Shown here one piece after another: positions 62,305 to 64,000 of a stretch of DNA of 64,000 nt. Below the pieces are notes generated by a model that was not told where the DNA came from, ran no database searches, and saw nothing but the letters and a program-made list of their open reading frames with translations. Each line of letters begins with the position of its first letter. Positions within the stretch are counted from its first letter, which is position 1. A program made the position numbers and the translations under genes. The stretch spans positions 1,242,001 through 1,306,000 of the forward strand of contig NZ_CP056775.1 in assembly GCF_016894445.1 (NCBI RefSeq), written 5' to 3'. The stretch comes from Dyadobacter sandarakinus. Lineage in GTDB: Bacteria; Bacteroidota; Bacteroidia; Cytophagales; Spirosomataceae.

Positions 62305-63456
62305 ATGGATTATCATAACGTTCCTTCTCCGTGCTTCGTCCTCGAAGAAGCTTTGCTGCATCAGAACCTCGCATTGATTGATAGTGTGCAAAAGGCTGCC
62401 GGGTGTACCATCATCCTGGCATTGAAGGGATTTTCCATGTACAGCGTATTCCCGACAGTTCGTCAGTACCTCAGCGGCGCCACTGCCAGCTCGCTCAATG
62501 AAGTGAAGCTGATCAACGATTTTATGCAGGTGAAAGCCCATACTTATATGCCGGCTTATCTTGAATCGGAGTTTGATGAAATACTGGACCGGAGCAGCCA
62601 CATTACATTTAACAGTCTTGGGCAGTGGGAGCGATTTAAAAACAAAGTAGAGACCTTCAATGCTGCGCATTCTGAGGCTCGTATTTCCTGTGGTATCCGG
62701 GTCAATCCGCAATATTCAGAAGTAACTACCGATATGTACAATCCGTGCGTACCCGGGTCGAGGCTGGGCGTAACGCGCGACAAGCTGCCGGAACACCTGC
62801 CGGAAGGCATCGAAGGGCTGCATTTCCATACGCTTTGTGAAAATGGGTCTGACACCCTGGAACGTACACTGGCGGCACTTGAAAGCAGGTTTGGCGACCT
62901 GCTGCACGAAGCCAAATGGCTGAACATGGGCGGTGGCCACCTGATGACGCGTGAGGGATACGACATTGAAAAACTGATCGCCCTGGTAAAAGCGATCCGG
63001 GAACGTTACGATCTGGATGTGATTTTGGAACCAGGTTCGGCCATTGCATGGCGAACCGGTGTACTGGTCACAACGGTACTGGACATTCTCGATAGTCAGG
63101 GAATTGACGTGGCTGTGCTGGATACCTCCTTTGCGGCACACATGCCGGATACGCTTGAAATGCCTTACAAGCCTTATATTCAAGGCGCCCACCATGAGCC
63201 TGTACCCGGAAAGCCCACTTACCGGATGGGAGGGATGACCTGTCTTGCAGGGGATTTTATGGGTGATTACTCATTTGAACAACCGCTGCAAATTGGCGAT
63301 AAAATCATATTTGAAGATATGATCCACTACACGATGGTCAAAACTACAACATTTAACGGTGTTAACTTACCTTCCATTGGCGTGGCTCGCAAAAACGGAG
63401 ATTTTGAACTGATAAGGTCGTTCGGCTACGAGAGTTTCAAGGATAGACTGTCCTGA
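62305..63456 (+). CDS. nspC: Carboxynorspermidine decarboxylase
   Basis: 383-aa PLP enzyme of the alanine racemase/ornithine decarboxylase fold (fold III). The PLP Lys is K41 in ILALKGFSMY. The NspC-type blocks HFHTLCENG near 172, MGGGHLMTREGYD near 209, VLDTSFAAHMPDTLEMPYKP near 264 and GGMTCLAGDFMGDYSF near 305 identify it. NspC makes spermidine (or norspermidine) in the alternative polyamine route after carboxy(nor)spermidine dehydrogenase, whose gene is not in the window. Confidence 0.93.
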   Translation: MDYHNVPSPCFVLEEALLHQNLALIDSVQKAAGCTIILALKGFSMYSVFPTVRQYLSGATASSLNEVKLINDFMQVKAHTYMPAYLESEFDEILDRSSHITFNSLGQWERFKNKVETFNAAHSEARISCGIRVNPQYSEVTTDMYNPCVPGSRLGVTRDKLPEHLPEGIEGLHFHTLCENGSDTLERTLAALESRFGDLLHEAKWLNMGGGHLMTREGYDIEKLIALVKAIRERYDLDVILEPGSAIAWRTGVLVTTVLDILDSQGIDVAVLDTSFAAHMPDTLEMPYKPYIQGAHHEPVPGKPTYRMGGMTCLAGDFMGDYSFEQPLQIGDKIIFEDMIHYTMVKTTTFNGVNLPSIGVARKNGDFELIRSFGYESFKDRLS

Positions 63457-63479
63457 TTTCTAGCTTAATTTAGTAAATA

Positions 63480-63527
63480 CAGCAGGTCAGTTTATGAGAA
63501 TAGTGCTAAGCTTGGACTGACCTGCTG
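63480..63527. terminator. Inverted repeat between convergent genes
   Basis: Perfect 12-bp inverted repeat (CAGCAGGTCAGT 63480-63491 and ACTGACCTGCTG 63516-63527) with a 24-nt loop. It lies between NspC and the partial PIG-L gene and may terminate both; the T-run is weak. Confidence 0.5.
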
Positions 63528-63536
63528 CTCTACGGT

Positions 63537-64000
63537 TTATTGAGGCAGCATGGGAAATAGCCTCTTGATTTCTTCCGGGCCTGGCTGCTTTCCATACTCA
63601 CAAATTTCGAATACCTCCACAAACTTGACCTTGCCTGCCTTTTCAGGGCCGTACCATTTGTCAAGCGTCTGCTTGATCTCCGGCGTTACCGACGATCGCC
63701 GGCCGATGCTCTCCAGAAGCCATTTTTTGCGCTCCACCTTGTCTTTGGGTACTTTGTCAAGATCCTGGTTGGTCCAGGGCAGCCACTCGTAGAACTGGGA
63801 AACATGCGCATCCAGTCCGTCGACCTTTTTAGCAAGTGCATCGGTTATGTCCACTGCAATGTCCGGCCGGAAAGGATTTGGTCTCTGAAAGCGGTCGCGA
63901 AAGTACAGGAACACCGGGTTTTTGGTCAGCGGGGGCACACTGCTGAGGATATTGGGCACAATCACCAGGTAGGCGGCATCCTGTACCACCACGCCGGTAT
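63537..64000 (-). CDS. PIG-L family deacetylase, C-terminal part (runs off the window)
   Basis: At least 151 residues in the window; the reading frame stays open to the right edge, so the start is outside. The fragment matches the C-terminal half of PIG-L/LmbE-like N-acetyl-sugar deacetylases: VQDAAYLVIVPNI near its left edge, FLYFRDRFQ, DITDALAKKVDGLDAHVSQF and EWLPW. The catalytic metal-binding residues (AHPDDE) would lie upstream beyond the window. The enzyme removes acetyl groups from amino sugars or related substrates. Confidence 0.82.
   Translation of the reverse strand, partial: TGVVVQDAAYLVIVPNILSSVPPLTKNPVFLYFRDRFQRPNPFRPDIAVDITDALAKKVDGLDAHVSQFYEWLPWTNQDLDKVPKDKVERKKWLLESIGRRSSVTPEIKQTLDKWYGPEKAGKVKFVEVFEICEYGKQPGPEEIKRLFPMLPQ

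Overview
The window looks like chromosomal DNA from a Bacteroidota bacterium of the order Cytophagales, most likely Dyadobacter or a close relative; the genus is inferred from gene content only. Supporting signs are a TonB receptor paired with a DUF4249 lipoprotein, a secreted peptidase with a type IX secretion C-terminal domain, planctomycete-type cytochrome/DUF1501 genes, few obvious Shine-Dalgarno sites, a roughly 50% GC impression and AT-rich intergenic DNA. I see no rRNA, tRNA, CRISPR array, insertion sequence or prophage. About 58 protein genes are supported, and the last one runs off the right edge.

Layout. 1-12.4 kb: small-molecule and redox genes (metallo-beta-lactamase-fold hydrolase, pirin, RidA-like protein, AraC regulator, cytochrome c, NmrA-like protein, Tat-exported Gfo/Idh/MocA oxidoreductase, exported alpha-amylase-family enzyme, two tandem DUF421 membrane proteins with zinc ribbons, an SDR, a lipoprotein sugar dehydrogenase and a SemiSWEET). 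12.5-19.9 kb: a stress block (large-subunit catalase, ankyrin protein, SDR, YciE/DUF892 ferritin-like protein, CinA-like protein, response regulator). 20.3-28.4 kb: FAD/NAD(P)-binding protein, DUF4249/TonB receptor pair, ArsR plus Old Yellow Enzyme, outer-membrane beta-barrel protein. 29.4-38.3 kb: exported HisC-like aminotransferase, then a forward run of DUF1549/DUF1553 cytochrome, DUF1501 protein, NmrA-like protein, lipoprotein and M64 peptidase.

38.3-46.2 kb is all on the minus strand and looks the most accessory: a ParA ATPase with a small ribbon-helix-helix-like partner, an MFS pump, an Eco57I/TaqI-type DNA methyltransferase with an upstream PD-(D/E)XK-like candidate nuclease, and a compact three-gene operon that I consider the best candidate for an undescribed system. 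That operon encodes a soluble coiled-coil protein, a membrane protein with a PspA/ESCRT-III-like helical region, and a membrane-anchored protein with the Ppx/GppA (actin-like ATPase) fold. It ends in a clear terminator.

46.4-64 kb: sugar isomerase-like protein, alpha/beta hydrolase, MFS protein, class C beta-lactamase-like serine hydrolase, DUF6134 protein, a complete RND efflux operon (TolC, pump, adaptor) behind an AraC regulator, two related small secreted proteins, an exonuclease/bestrophin pair, carboxynorspermidine decarboxylase and a partial PIG-L deacetylase. Several strong hairpin terminators separate the transcription units.
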